DNA of 40,912 nt. It comes from Candidatus Krumholzibacteriia bacterium (GTDB taxonomy: Bacteria > Krumholzibacteriota > Krumholzibacteriia > G020349025). A program made the position numbers and the translations under genes. Under the pieces are notes generated by a model. It was not told where the DNA came from, did no database searches, and was given only the letters and a program-made list of their open reading frames with translations. This document shows, one piece after another, positions 17,629-26,155 of this stretch. The stretch covers positions 1 to 40,912 of the forward strand of contig DASRJW010000122.1 in NCBI GenBank assembly GCA_035649275.1, in the 5' to 3' direction. Position 1 is the first letter of the stretch; each line of letters opens with the position of its first letter.

Positions 17629-18093
17629 TCACCAGCGGTGGTAGGCCGGGTGCCCCGGTTGCACGGCCACGAAGACGCCGCGGCAGGAAGCGCAAGCTTG
17701 CTCGCCTGCTTCGAGGCTTCCTTCGACGACGGCGCGATCGGCGCTGGACTCGACCACGCGGGCGCGCAGGCGCAGCGACGTCGTGCTCGGCGTCGGCCGG
17801 CGCAGCTTGATGCTGTACTCGGCGGTGACCGTGCAGGGCGGGGACGCGGCACCGCGCTGGCCCATGAGGTGGATGGCCGCGGTCCAGTTGCAGTGGCAGT
17901 CGAGGAGGGTGCCGATGATGCCGCCGTTCAGCACCCCGGGGAAAGCCTCGTACTGCGGCGCCGGGGACCATTCCGCCACGACCTCGTCACCGGCGACGAA
18001 GCTGCGGATGCGAAGCCCCTCCGGATTGGCCGGACCGCAGCCGAAGCAGGTGTTCGCCGACGCATAGGTTTCCTGCAGGCTTTTCGTCGTCAT
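17629..18093 (-). CDS. PaaI family hotdog-fold thioesterase
   Basis: A 154-residue hotdog protein. The N-terminus has CFGCGPANPEGL, a hallmark of one PaaI-like subgroup, and the active-site helix is NGGIIGTLLDCHCNWTA. Such enzymes hydrolyse acyl- or aryl-CoA thioesters; the substrate is not predictable. Its ATG overlaps the stop of the upstream yggX gene by 4 bp (ATGA), so the two are translationally coupled. Confidence 0.87.
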   Translation of the reverse strand: MTTKSLQETYASANTCFGCGPANPEGLRIRSFVAGDEVVAEWSPAPQYEAFPGVLNGGIIGTLLDCHCNWTAAIHLMGQRGAASPPCTVTAEYSIKLRRPTPSTTSLRLRARVVESSADRAVVEGSLEAGEQACASCRGVFVAVQPGHPAYHRW

Positions 18094-18485
18094 CCGCCGG
18101 GGCCCTTCTTGAAGCGGACGGTGCCCGCCGGAGGCACCCACCCCGGGGGCGGGGCGGTACCGCCGCCAAAGAGGAAGCTCTCGCACTCCTGCATCCAGGC
18201 CGACCGCGCCGCCGGGTCCGAGAGGCGCAGGCCCTTCTCGTTGATCAGCAGCAGCGAGTGTTGCAACCACTGGTTCCAGGCTTCCTGGGAAATTTCGGCG
18301 AAGATGCGCGCACCGAGCGGGGTGGGGAAAGGTGCTGCTACGAGGCCGGGCAGCTCCCGGCCCAACTTGCGGCAATGCACGCGCCGGTTCGGCTCGGCCG
18401 GCGGTGGCGGAGCGGCACCCTGAGAGGCACCTGCCGTCCCGGGAGAGGGCGGTACAGATTTAGGCGAGGGGATTTGCTTCCGCAT
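18090..18485 (-). CDS. YggX-like Fe(II)-trafficking / oxidative damage protection protein
   Basis: A 131-residue protein. Residues of about 32-110 match the YggX fold: VHCRKLGRELPGL, then GARIFAEISQEAWNQWLQ, LLINEKGLRLSD and a terminal ECESFLFGGG. YggX protects iron-sulphur proteins and is usually about 90 residues; here a Pro/Ser/Ala-rich N-terminal extension of about 30 residues and a 20-residue Pro/Gly tail are added. The cysteine near the start of the domain is conserved. GAAGAG precedes the ATG at 18485. A longer in-frame start at 18605 has no comparable support. Confidence 0.82.
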   Translation of the reverse strand: MRKQIPSPKSVPPSPGTAGASQGAAPPPPAEPNRRVHCRKLGRELPGLVAAPFPTPLGARIFAEISQEAWNQWLQHSLLLINEKGLRLSDPAARSAWMQECESFLFGGGTAPPPGWVPPAGTVRFKKGPGG

Positions 18486-18575
18486 GGTAGACTCTTCCCG
18501 GTCCGGGCGAACCTTGGGTACCCCGCGAGTTTCGCGTCCTCTCCGCTGGCCTCGCCGAGGGCCGCAATCCACCCC

Positions 18576-18605
18576 AGGATAGCAGGGGATGGCGAAAACG
18601 CCCAA
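18576..18605 (-). promoter_or_regulatory. Possible promoter for the yggX-paaI pair
   Basis: On the minus strand TTGGGC (18600-18605), 18-bp spacer, TATCCT (18576-18581), about 90 bp before the yggX ATG. Confidence 0.4.
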
Positions 18606-18619
18606 GCCAGACGCAGCCC

Positions 18620-18648
18620 TGGCGAGAAGGCTGGAAACTACGTAGATT
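18620..18648 (+). promoter_or_regulatory. Possible promoter for the small basic protein gene
   Basis: TGGCGA (18620-18625), 17-bp spacer, TAGATT (18643-18648), about 55 bp upstream of the TTG start at 18704. Confidence 0.45.
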
Positions 18649-18703
18649 CTGGGCTGTAGCCACGAGCGCCCCGCTACGTCTGCCGTGACGGAGATGGTCC
18701 ATC

Positions 18704-19078
18704 TTGAGCAAGCGTAAGTCCTCGAATTCCAAGGGGAAACAGGTGCGGAAGCGGCCCCGGCACAAGCCCGCGGCGAAAGCCGAGTCGGCCCGGGTCGAGC
18801 CGCGTCGAGTCCAGGACGCCGCCATGCTGGTGGGAGCCCCGGGACCCCGGATGCAGCAGGTCCTCCAGGCGGAGATCGCTCCCTGGCGACGCGATGCCGT
18901 GAGCGACGAGGAAGCCCAGATCCGCGAGTTGAAGCGCATCCCCCTGCGTCATGTGTTCGACAACGACGAGGCCCGCCGGCGTCTGGTCGGTCGGGCGATG
19001 TCGCCAGGGAAGAAGCGCTTCACCAAGCACAAAGCGGCTTCGGGCTCCTCGAGTTCCTCGGGTTCCTCGGGTTCCTGA
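18704..19078 (+). CDS. Small basic hypothetical protein with Ser/Gly tail
   Basis: A 124-residue protein of no family I recognise. The first 35 residues are highly basic (KRKSSNSKGKQVRKRPRHKP), then comes a more ordered section with EEAQIRELKRIPLRHVFDNDEARRRLVGRAM, and the end is a Ser/Gly tract encoded by a 9-bp minisatellite. The charge suggests nucleic-acid or ribosome binding, which is inference. A TTG start with GGAGA 9 bases upstream, a promoter-like pair before it and a strong intrinsic terminator after it argue that this is a genuine single-gene unit. Confidence 0.6.
   Translation: MSKRKSSNSKGKQVRKRPRHKPAAKAESARVEPRRVQDAAMLVGAPGPRMQQVLQAEIAPWRRDAVSDEEAQIRELKRIPLRHVFDNDEARRRLVGRAMSPGKKRFTKHKAASGSSSSSGSSGS
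19042..19077. repeat. 9-bp minisatellite, four units
   Basis: Four tandem units of GGGTTCCTC type (the first two each with one change) at the 3' end of the small basic gene. They encode the Ser-Ser-Gly tail, and the last unit runs into the stop codon. Confidence 0.85.
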
Positions 19079-19103
19079 AGCGGCCGGGACCAATCGACAC
19101 GAT

Positions 19104-19134
19104 GGGGGGCGCAGGTCGCCCCCCTCGCTTTTCC
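19104..19134 (+). terminator. Intrinsic terminator-like hairpin
   Basis: Perfect 8-bp stem GGGGGGCG (19104-19111) and CGCCCCCC (19117-19124) with a 5-base loop, followed by TCGCTTTTCC. It lies 26 bp after the small basic gene and ends just 7 bp before the ATG of the GH113-like gene. Confidence 0.75.
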
Positions 19135-19141
19135 TGGATGC

Positions 19142-20212
19142 ATGAGCGCCCCACGCCGTCAGCCTGCACACGTTCTCCTGGAAGTCCTCCTCGGCTGCAG
19201 CTCTGCCCTCGGGGTCGCCTGCGAGCGACTGCCGACGGAACCGGCGCGGAGCCGCGACGGGGCCGTCCGGGCCATGACCTTCGCCGCTTGGAGCGCCGAC
19301 GGCTATGCCTCCGAGTCGGCGGCGGCGGAGCTCTCGGGGGTGGCTGGTCTCGGCGCCACCAGCATTTGGATCCTCATCACCGCCACCCAAGGAGACCGTC
19401 ACGCCTCGAGCCTCGGGGCCTCGGGCCTCACGCCGAGCTTGGAGTCGGTGCGCGTCGCCGCGACCCGCGCCCGCTCTCTCGGGCTCGACGTCGTCTTGAA
19501 AGTGCACGTCGACCTCGCCGACGGCACCTGGCGTGGTCACATCGAACCCGACGATCCCACCGCCTGGTTCCAGTCGTACCGGGATTTCCTCCTGCCGTGG
19601 GTGGATCTGGCGGTGGAGCTCGGGTCGAGCCATTTCGTCGTCGGCACCGAGCTCGCCGGGACGGTACGACACGAAACTCTCTGGCGCGAGACGATCGCCG
19701 CGGTCCGAGCCCGTTACGCCGGCACGCTCGTCTACGCCGCCTCCTGGGACGAGGCTTCCCGGGTGCCGTTCTGGGATGCCTTCGACCGGGTGGGCGTCGA
19801 TGCCTATTTCCCGGTGGCGGTGCGCGCCGAGGCAGGGCGGGCCGAGCTGCTCGCGGGCTGGCAGCCCTGGCTCGATCGACTCGAGCGGCTGCACCGCCAA
19901 ACCCATCGACCGGTGCTGCTCACCGAGATCGGCTATCCCAGCATCGATGGCGCCGGGATGACGCCGTACCGCGTACCCGCAGGCCGCATCGATCTCGGCG
20001 AGCAAGCCGATCTCTACTGGGCCGCCCTGCAGGCCACGGGAGAGAACGAGTGGATCGTCGGGCTCGTCTGGTGGAACTGGCTCGCGGGTGGTGGAGGGGG
20101 GCCGGGTGACCGTGACTACACCCCCGCGGGCAAGCCCGCGGCGCAGGAGCTCGCCTCAGCGTGGCTACCCATGGTGATGCCTGCGGCGTCACGAACGGGC
20201 CAAGCTCGATGA
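19142..20212 (+). CDS. Lipoprotein with GH113-like glycosidase (TIM-barrel) domain
   Basis: A 356-residue protein with an N-terminal hydrophobic stretch and lipobox LGVAC (C27). The rest resembles glycoside hydrolase family 113 (endo-beta-1,4-mannanase-like TIM barrels). Candidate catalytic residues are E170 in FVVGTELAG (acid/base) and E262 in PVLLTEIGYPS (nucleophile), and the barrel is supported by GVDAYFPV and a C-terminal VGLVWWNW. It probably acts outside the inner membrane on a glucan or mannan; substrate is unproven. No ribosome site is evident; a terminator-like hairpin ends 17 bp before the ATG. Its stop overlaps the next gene's ATG by 4 bp. Confidence 0.78.
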   Translation: MSAPRRQPAHVLLEVLLGCSSALGVACERLPTEPARSRDGAVRAMTFAAWSADGYASESAAAELSGVAGLGATSIWILITATQGDRHASSLGASGLTPSLESVRVAATRARSLGLDVVLKVHVDLADGTWRGHIEPDDPTAWFQSYRDFLLPWVDLAVELGSSHFVVGTELAGTVRHETLWRETIAAVRARYAGTLVYAASWDEASRVPFWDAFDRVGVDAYFPVAVRAEAGRAELLAGWQPWLDRLERLHRQTHRPVLLTEIGYPSIDGAGMTPYRVPAGRIDLGEQADLYWAALQATGENEWIVGLVWWNWLAGGGGGPGDRDYTPAGKPAAQELASAWLPMVMPAASRTGQAR

Positions 20213-20793
20213 AAACGCCGGCGCGCCACCGCGCGGTTCTCGCCCTCTGGCCGCTCTACGCACTCCTGCCGCTCTCTGTGCTGCTGCTCTCCGCGCTGCT
20301 CCCGCTCCCGCAGGAAGCGTACGCCGAGGAGGTAGGTCTCCACTCGGGATGTGTCGAGCTGGGTGTGGCCGGCGCGCTGACCCACGTAGAGGGCTCGACG
20401 CAGGCCCAGATCCTGTTGCGCTCCGGGCCCTTCGTCGCCGCAGGACCTGGGCTCGTCGGATTGCAGGGCGAGTTCGGATACACGCACGAACGCGATCTGG
20501 ATCGTTTCGAGGTGCAGGGGATCGTGTCGTGGCAGCGGAGCGCCTGGCGGCCGGAGCTGTGGCCGTACCTCGCCGTGGCCGGCGGCGTGCAGGTCGAATG
20601 GTTGGGGAGCTTTCGCACCACACGCTTCCCCGTGGGCGCCGATGCCGGTGTCCGCACGCTCCTCGGCAACCGGGCCGGCCTGCGGCTCGAGTACCGCTAC
20701 CGCCGCCTCCTCGACGATCCCGTGGCCGACTACGACGAGCATCGCCTCGTCCTCGGCGTGTCGCTCTTCCTGCACAACCAGCCGCCTTCCTGA
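20209..20793 (+). CDS. Small outer-membrane beta-barrel protein
   Basis: A 194-residue protein with a signal peptide of about 39 residues (hydrophobic core LYALLPLSVLLLSALLPL, cleavage near AYAEE). The mature part alternates polar and hydrophobic residues in short strands (LVGLQGEFGYTHE, YLAVAGGVQVEWLG, LRLEYRYRRLL, HRLVLGVSLFLH), as in an eight-stranded outer-membrane barrel of the OmpW/OmpA-like type. The ATG overlaps the stop of the GH113-like gene, so the two are likely made together. Function unknown. Confidence 0.75.
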   Translation: MKTPARHRAVLALWPLYALLPLSVLLLSALLPLPQEAYAEEVGLHSGCVELGVAGALTHVEGSTQAQILLRSGPFVAAGPGLVGLQGEFGYTHERDLDRFEVQGIVSWQRSAWRPELWPYLAVAGGVQVEWLGSFRTTRFPVGADAGVRTLLGNRAGLRLEYRYRRLLDDPVADYDEHRLVLGVSLFLHNQPPS

Positions 20794-21223
20794 ACTCTCG
20801 TCCACCTCGCTCCGCCGGTCTTCCGGCTGGGCTCGTGCGGCCCACTCCGCACGGAAGTTGCGTTCTCGCCGCAAGGTCTTGCATCGCGCCGGTCGCTGCC
20901 AGGCGGCGGCGCTCGTCGCACGCCGACGAGACCACCGAACACGAACTGGCAGCGCACGATGCTGCCGCACGGGAAGCACCAGCGCGGCATGGTACGTTCG
21001 ATGCAGACTTACGTGACGACGACTTCACCCACCCCGCGCCACACCTCCGCAGATGCGCCGCTCCGGGCGGCCCGATGGCCGATTCAGGTTTCCCTCGACC
21101 GCAGGTTGGGGCCGCTCCGGATGCAGCTCGGCCCGGGGGCGCCATCAAACTGGAGGTTTAGGCCACGGGCGCCCGCGCGCTCTTGGTTTCGTGCGCACGT
21201 TGTAGGGGAAATGGAGGTCAGCC
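20794..21223. other. Intergenic region without a recognised gene
   Basis: 430 bp between the barrel gene and the next lipoprotein gene. I see no convincing ORF, promoter with good spacing, or RNA. A GGAGG ribosome site at its right end serves the gene at 21224. Confidence 0.5.
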
Positions 21224-21952
21224 ATGCTTCACATCCCGCGGCTTCTGTTGCTGCCGCTCCTCGCCATCGCACTCCTCGCCGGCTGCCTGAACGACAGCTC
21301 CACCGCACCGGCGGTGAGCACCTCGACGAAAAGCGTCCCGTCGTTCCCCTCCGATCCGGGGGAGTTCGTCTCTACCATCGACAACCCCTATCTCAATTTC
21401 CGGATCGGGAGGGTGTTCCACTACCGCGCCGAGACGGAGGCTGGCATCGAGACCAACGTGGTCACGGTCACCCGCCAGGCCAAGACCATCCTCGGGGTGC
21501 CGGTGACGGTCGTGCACGACGAGGTGTTCCTCGACGGCGTGCTCACGGAAGACACTTTCGACTGGTTCGCCCAGGACCAGGACGGCAACGTCTGGTACTT
21601 CGGTGAGGCCACGGTGGACGTCCCCACCGGCGACACCGCCGGTTCCTGGGAGGCCGGTGTCGGCGGCGCCATGCCCGGCATCATCATGCTCGCCGAGCCC
21701 GAAGTCGGCATGAAATACCAACAAGAGGACGCCCCGACCGTGGCGGAGGACCTGGCCAGGGTCTCCGGCCTGGACGAAACGGTCGCAGTGCAGCTCGGCA
21801 CCTACACGGGCTGCCTCAAGACGACGGAGTCGAATGGCCTGGAGCCGGGAAGCAAGGAGTTCAAGTTCTACGCCCCCGACGTCGGTCTCCTGCTGATCGT
21901 CGAAGATGGTGGCAAGGGGGCGCGGGTCGAATTGACCGGGATCGAGCATTGA
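21224..21952 (+). CDS. Lipoprotein of unknown function
   Basis: A 242-residue lipoprotein with signal sequence and lipobox LLAGC (C20). The mature domain contains YLNFRIGRVFHYRAETEAG, VVTVTRQAKTILGVPVTVVHD, a striking FDWFAQDQDGNVWYFGE segment and AGVGGAMPGIIM, giving a beta-rich fold. I recall similar uncharacterised proteins in soil and marine bacteria but cannot name a family. GGAGG lies 7 bases before the ATG. It converges on the methyltransferase-like gene at 21986. Confidence 0.82.
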   Translation: MLHIPRLLLLPLLAIALLAGCLNDSSTAPAVSTSTKSVPSFPSDPGEFVSTIDNPYLNFRIGRVFHYRAETEAGIETNVVTVTRQAKTILGVPVTVVHDEVFLDGVLTEDTFDWFAQDQDGNVWYFGEATVDVPTGDTAGSWEAGVGGAMPGIIMLAEPEVGMKYQQEDAPTVAEDLARVSGLDETVAVQLGTYTGCLKTTESNGLEPGSKEFKFYAPDVGLLLIVEDGGKGARVELTGIEH

Positions 21953-21985
21953 GAGTGGCAGGCGCCGGCGCTAGCCGGAGCGTCA

Positions 21986-22762
21986 CTACAGCCGCTGCGT
22001 CTTCTTCAGAAAACGCAGCGTGCCGTAGGCTCCGGCCAGCGCGGCGAAACCGGCGAGCACCCACTCGAGCCCTGGTCTGGCGCCCTTCCAACCGCCCGCG
22101 GCGAGGCGTTCGCGGGCCACGATCCCGAGCGCCAGGGCCACCCAAGTGAAGGTGGTGCCGTACTCTTTGCGCGCCAGGCGGCGCCAGTCGAAGCGGTGTC
22201 CCGCGAGGGCCTTCCGCAGGGCGCCGAGGGAGGGGAAGAAGCGTGGGACACGCCGGCAATAGTCGGCGTAGACGCCGCCGAACTTGTGCAGGAGATACGC
22301 TTCTTCCGCCGCCACGATGGCGAGGTAAGCCAGGGCGAAGAAGGGTACTCCCACCCCGTAGCCCAGGGGCGAGAAGATCATGGTGAACAGTCCGAGAACG
22401 ATGAGGAAGTTGCCGGCGTAGAGAGGGTTGCGCGTGAGGGCGAACATTCCCTCCTGGACCAGATCTTCTGCATGGAGCCGCCGGTTTTTTCCGCCGCGCA
22501 CGATGTAGACATAGCCGATGGCGCCCGCGCGCAAGAGTTGACCCGAGAGGGCGACGGCGAAGCCGGCGAGGTCGAGGGCGGCGTCGGCAAGGCTGCTACC
22601 GAAAGCCGGGCGCGGCCGGGAAAGCAGCCAGAGCGGGACGAAGACGAGGGGGAACATCCCATTGCGCCAGCGGAAGAAGAAATTCCCCAAGGCCACGAGT
22701 CGGCGTCGCCCGGAGAGACTCGTCGCAGCCAACGGAGCCTCCGCCGGAGCGACGAGGTTCAT
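21986..22762 (-). CDS. Isoprenylcysteine carboxyl methyltransferase-like membrane protein
   Basis: A 258-residue membrane protein of the ICMT / phospholipid methyltransferase superfamily. The diagnostic C-terminal part reads TRNPLYAGNFLIVLGL, then EEAYLLHKFGGVYADYCRRVPRFFP, which forms the SAM and lipid binding site in family members. Several membrane segments surround it, and two more lie after the motif (about residues 205-250), an extension beyond the typical end. It is the last gene of a three-gene unit and overlaps cmoA by 4 bp. Likely SAM-dependent methylation of a lipid or small hydrophobic molecule; substrate unknown. Confidence 0.8.
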   Translation of the reverse strand: MNLVAPAEAPLAATSLSGRRRLVALGNFFFRWRNGMFPLVFVPLWLLSRPRPAFGSSLADAALDLAGFAVALSGQLLRAGAIGYVYIVRGGKNRRLHAEDLVQEGMFALTRNPLYAGNFLIVLGLFTMIFSPLGYGVGVPFFALAYLAIVAAEEAYLLHKFGGVYADYCRRVPRFFPSLGALRKALAGHRFDWRRLARKEYGTTFTWVALALGIVARERLAAGGWKGARPGLEWVLAGFAALAGAYGTLRFLKKTQRL

Positions 22763-23496
22763 TGCATCGCCAGGATCGCGCAAAAGTTGTACCACTTGAA
22801 GAAAATGTCCACCTGGCTGAAACCGGACTTGCGCAAGAGCTCCTTGTTCTCCTCCAAGCGGTAGGGAACGAGCACGTTCTCCAAGGCTTCGCGCTTCTGG
22901 GCGATCTCGAGGTCGGTGTAACCGTTCCGTTTCTTCAGCTCGTAGTAGTGATCGATGAACAGCCGGTTGAAGGTGGAGCTCTCGCCGAGGACCTTCTCGA
23001 CCAGGATCAGGCAGCCGTTCGGAGCCAGGCCCTCGCGGATCGAGCGGATCAGGCGTTCGCGGTACAAAGGGCGGACGAACTGCAGGGTGAGCACGAGGAG
23101 CACCACGGAGGCATTCTCGATCGGCACGCCGAGCCCGAGGTCTCGGCACTGCAGCTCGAAGGGATGGCGGAAGCCGTGCCGCCGCAGCTTGGTCTGCGCC
23201 TGCTCGAGCATGTCCGAGGAGGAATCGACGCCCACGAAGCGGACCTCCACCTCCGGCGGCAGGATGCGGTCCAGGTGCAAGAAGCTCGTGCAGGTGGAGC
23301 AGCCGAGATCGTAGACGTTGGTGCCCGGGGCGGCGAAGTCGGCGGCCAGCTCCGCCACCATGCGTTGGATCTCCTGGTAGAACGGCACCGATCGGTCCAG
23401 CATGTCGTCGAAGACCGCGGCGGTCTCCCGGCCGAAGTCGAAGTCCTGCGCCCGGCGTTGCACCGCGAAGATCCCGTCCCGCGAACTCTCCGTCAT
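22759..23496 (-). CDS. cmoA: Carboxy-S-adenosyl-L-methionine synthase CmoA
   Basis: A 245-residue SAM-binding enzyme that converts SAM and prephenate to carboxy-SAM, the donor used by CmoB for the 5-oxyacetyl group on U34 of tRNA. The whole length tracks E. coli Cmo[81 protein letters not shown] split over one strand-helix, [18 protein letters not shown] and a C-terminal WYNF. Its neighbour makes precursors of the shikimate pathway, which supplies prephenate. CmoB is not in the window, so an alternative carboxy-SAM-dependent partner is possible. Confidence 0.88.
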   Translation of the reverse strand: MTESSRDGIFAVQRRAQDFDFGRETAAVFDDMLDRSVPFYQEIQRMVAELAADFAAPGTNVYDLGCSTCTSFLHLDRILPPEVEVRFVGVDSSSDMLEQAQTKLRRHGFRHPFELQCRDLGLGVPIENASVVLLVLTLQFVRPLYRERLIRSIREGLAPNGCLILVEKVLGESSTFNRLFIDHYYELKKRNGYTDLEIAQKREALENVLVPYRLEENKELLRKSGFSQVDIFFKWYNFCAILAMQ

Positions 23497-24593
23497 GGCT
23501 TGCCTCGGGGTTGCTGCGGTGCGGCGGTGCCGGCCCATCCCAGCGCCGTGACTAGCGCCGCGAACTCGTTCAGATTCAGCTGCTGGAACCCATCGGAGAG
23601 CGCCTGCTCCGGGCGGTGGTGGACCTCCAACATCAGACCGTCGGCCCCAACGGCGAGGGCAGCACGGGCGCACGGGAGCATGATGTCCCGGCGGCCGAGC
23701 GCGTGGCTCAGGTCGACGATGACCGGCAGCGCGGTCTCCTTCTTGAGGAGCGCCACCGCCGCCAGGTCCAGGGTGTTGCGCGTCCAGGGTTCGAAGGTGC
23801 GGATGCCGCGCTCGCAAAGCACGACGGCCTCGTTGCCGTGGGAGAGGATGTACTCGGCGGAGAGCAAGAATTCGTCGAGGGTCGCCATGAAACCGCGTTT
23901 GAGGAGCACGGGCTTGGCGACCTTTCCCAGCGCCTTGAGGAGCTCGGTGTTGTACATGTTGCGAGCGCCGACCTGCAGCATGTCGGCGTGCTCGGCGACG
24001 ACGTCCAGCGTCGCGGTGTCGAGCACTTCGGTCACCGTGGGCAGGCCATGGCGCCGGGCCGTGGACTGCAACAAGCGCAGACCGTCTTCGCGCAGCCCCT
24101 GGAACGAGTAGGGGTTGGTGCGGGGCTTGTAGGCACCGGCGCGGAAGATCGTCGGCCCAGGCAATTCCGCCAGGGCCGCTGCGATGGTGTCCATCTGCTC
24201 CGGCGTTTCCACCGAGCAAGGTCCGGCGAAGAGCACCGGCCGCCCGGCGCCGATCGCCACCTGGCGTACCCGAATGCCACCGGCCGGCAGCAGATCCCGA
24301 CGCCGAGCGAGCATGGTGCGGTCCCGCTCGCGGTTCTGCAGGTCCAGGGAACTGCGAAAGATGGCCCGGAAGATCTCTTTGATCGCCTCGGGACCGAAGG
24401 GGCCGGGCGGCGCGGCGAGCAAGGCCTCGAGCATTTCCTCTTCGCGGCTCGGTTCGTAGCTGTCGAGGTTTTCGCTTCTCTTGACCGCGGCGATCTCCAG
24501 CACGATCTCGGCGCGCCGCTGTAGCAGCTGCAGGAGATCGCGATTGAGCCCGTCGATCTGCCGCCGTAGCTCGCTCAGGCTCCGCTGCGTCAC
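23493..24593 (-). CDS. Bifunctional chorismate mutase (AroQ) / DAHP synthase
   Basis: A 366-residue fusion. Residues 1-90 form an AroQ chorismate mutase helix bundle ([40 protein letters not shown]). Residues of about 110-355 form a type I-beta/KDO8PS-like DAHP synthase with [43 protein letters not shown] and [10 protein letters not shown]. The DAHP domain commits erythrose-4-phosphate and PEP to aromatic synthesis, while the mutase makes prephenate and often confers feedback regulation. The GTG at 24593 has GGAGA upstream. Overlap of 4 bp with cmoA, which consumes prephenate, makes metabolic sense. Confidence 0.93.
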   Translation of the reverse strand: MTQRSLSELRRQIDGLNRDLLQLLQRRAEIVLEIAAVKRSENLDSYEPSREEEMLEALLAAPPGPFGPEAIKEIFRAIFRSSLDLQNRERDRTMLARRRDLLPAGGIRVRQVAIGAGRPVLFAGPCSVETPEQMDTIAAALAELPGPTIFRAGAYKPRTNPYSFQGLREDGLRLLQSTARRHGLPTVTEVLDTATLDVVAEHADMLQVGARNMYNTELLKALGKVAKPVLLKRGFMATLDEFLLSAEYILSHGNEAVVLCERGIRTFEPWTRNTLDLAAVALLKKETALPVIVDLSHALGRRDIMLPCARAALAVGADGLMLEVHHRPEQALSDGFQQLNLNEFAALVTALGWAGTAAPQQPRGKP

Positions 24594-24715
24594 GGTGGGG
24601 TCTCCTTCACTGCATCCCCGGGCGTCACGGGGACGCGAACGAGGGAGCGTAGCACTGTCCGGGCGGTGCGTCGAGGCGGCACATGCTAGAGGGAGCGCCG
24701 GAAGCGACGCGGCGC

Positions 24716-24745
24716 TGGGCGTCGCACCGGAGGATGCATTAAACT
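24716..24745 (+). promoter_or_regulatory. Weak candidate promoter for the acyl-CoA carboxylase operon
   Basis: TGGGCG (24716-24721), 18-bp spacer, TAAACT (24740-24745), 38 bp before accC. The AT-rich ATTAAACT stands out locally, but the -35 box is poor. Confidence 0.3.
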
Positions 24746-24782
24746 CGCCCGGCGCGTCTGATGGCTTGCAGCAGGGAGTTCC

Positions 24783-26141
24783 ATGTTCCAACGCGTACTC
24801 ATCGCGAACCGCGGCGAGATCGCGCTGCGTATCATCAGAGCGTGCCAGCGTCTGAAGATCCAGACGGTGGCGGCGTACTCCGAAGCGGACGCCGATTCCT
24901 CCCACCTCGAACAGGCCGATCGTCGAGTCTGCATCGGCCCGGCGAAGAGCGCCGACAGCTACCTCAACATGGCCGCCATCCTCCAGGCGGCGGAGCAGAC
25001 GGATTGCAGCGCCATCCATCCGGGCTACGGCTTCCTCGCCGAGAACGCCCTCTTCGCCGAGCTGTGCACGCAGGCGAAGATGACCTTCATCGGTCCACCC
25101 GCCGGCGCCATGCGCCGCTTGGGGGACAAGGCCACGGCGCGGCAGACCATGCGACAGGCGGGTCTGCCGATCATCCCCGGATCGGCGGGGACGCTGTCCG
25201 GCTGGGAGGAAGCGCGGGCGCTGGCGGAGGCGATCGGTTTCCCCGTGCTGCTCAAGGCCACCGCCGGCGGCGGCGGCAAGGGGATGCGCCGCGTCGACGC
25301 CGCCGAGGACATCGAGGCCAAGTACCGTGAGGCCGCCCTCGAAGCCGAGAAGGCATTCGGCAACGGTGCCCTCTATCTGGAGAAGTACATCGTCGACGGA
25401 CGTCACATCGAGTTCCAGGTGCTCGCCGACGCCTACGGCAACGTCGTCCACCTGGGGGAGCGCGAGTGCTCGGCGCAGCGCCGGCATCAGAAGCTGGTGG
25501 AGGAATCGCCGTCGCCCGTGGTGGACGCCCGAATGCGGAACGAGCTCGGCGCCAAGATCTGCAGCGCTCTGGCACAGGTCGGCTACCGCAACGCCGGCAC
25601 GGTGGAGTTCTTCCGCGACGCCGGCGGACAGCTCTACTTCATGGAGATGAACACGCGGCTGCAGGTGGAGCACCCGGTGACCGAGATGGTCACGGGCCGG
25701 GACCTGGTGGTCGAGCAGATCCGGATCGCGGCGAACGAGCCGCTGGGCTTCACCCAGGCAGACGTGGCCTTGCAAGGGCATGCGATCGAATGCCGGATCA
25801 ATGCCGAGGACCCGGCGCAAGACTTCCGTCCCCATCCCGGCTTGGTCGCGAAGTTCGTGCCGCCGGAAAGCGGGAACGGAGGCGATGGGGCACGGGTGCG
25901 CGTCGACACGCACGTGCAGCCGGGCTACCGGATCCCACCCTATTACGACTCGATGCTCGCCAAGCTCGTGGTCTGGGGGAAGACGCGAGAGGCGGCGCGG
26001 GAGGGCATGCTCCGCGCCCTCGGGTCCTTCACCGTCACCGGCGTGAAGACCACGATTCCCGTGCACCTGCAGATCATGCAAGATCCGCGCTTCGCTGCCG
26101 GCGACTACGACACCGGCTTCATCGGCCGGCTGCTGCACTAG
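24783..26141 (+). CDS. accC: Biotin carboxylase subunit of acyl-CoA carboxylase
   Basis: A 452-residue ATP-grasp enzyme that carboxylates carrier-bound biotin with bicarbonate and ATP. The N-terminus has [20 protein letters not shown], followed by [12 protein letters not shown], the ATP-binding glycine loop [13 protein letters not shown], the [20 protein letters not shown] catalytic region and [14 protein letters not shown] with metal-binding glutamate and catalytic arginine. Full family length. First gene of a three-gene unit encoding all parts of a biotin-dependent carboxylase. Confidence 0.95.
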   Translation: MFQRVLIANRGEIALRIIRACQRLKIQTVAAYSEADADSSHLEQADRRVCIGPAKSADSYLNMAAILQAAEQTDCSAIHPGYGFLAENALFAELCTQAKMTFIGPPAGAMRRLGDKATARQTMRQAGLPIIPGSAGTLSGWEEARALAEAIGFPVLLKATAGGGGKGMRRVDAAEDIEAKYREAALEAEKAFGNGALYLEKYIVDGRHIEFQVLADAYGNVVHLGERECSAQRRHQKLVEESPSPVVDARMRNELGAKICSALAQVGYRNAGTVEFFRDAGGQLYFMEMNTRLQVEHPVTEMVTGRDLVVEQIRIAANEPLGFTQADVALQGHAIECRINAEDPAQDFRPHPGLVAKFVPPESGNGGDGARVRVDTHVQPGYRIPPYYDSMLAKLVVWGKTREAAREGMLRALGSFTVTGVKTTIPVHLQIMQDPRFAAGDYDTGFIGRLLH

Positions 26142-26155
26142 TCGAAGGGAACCCC

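Noticed and set aside
18674-20005. 443-codon minus-strand open frame
   Set aside because: It spans a terminator and lies antisense to the basic protein and GH113-like genes; composition is that of a shadow frame.
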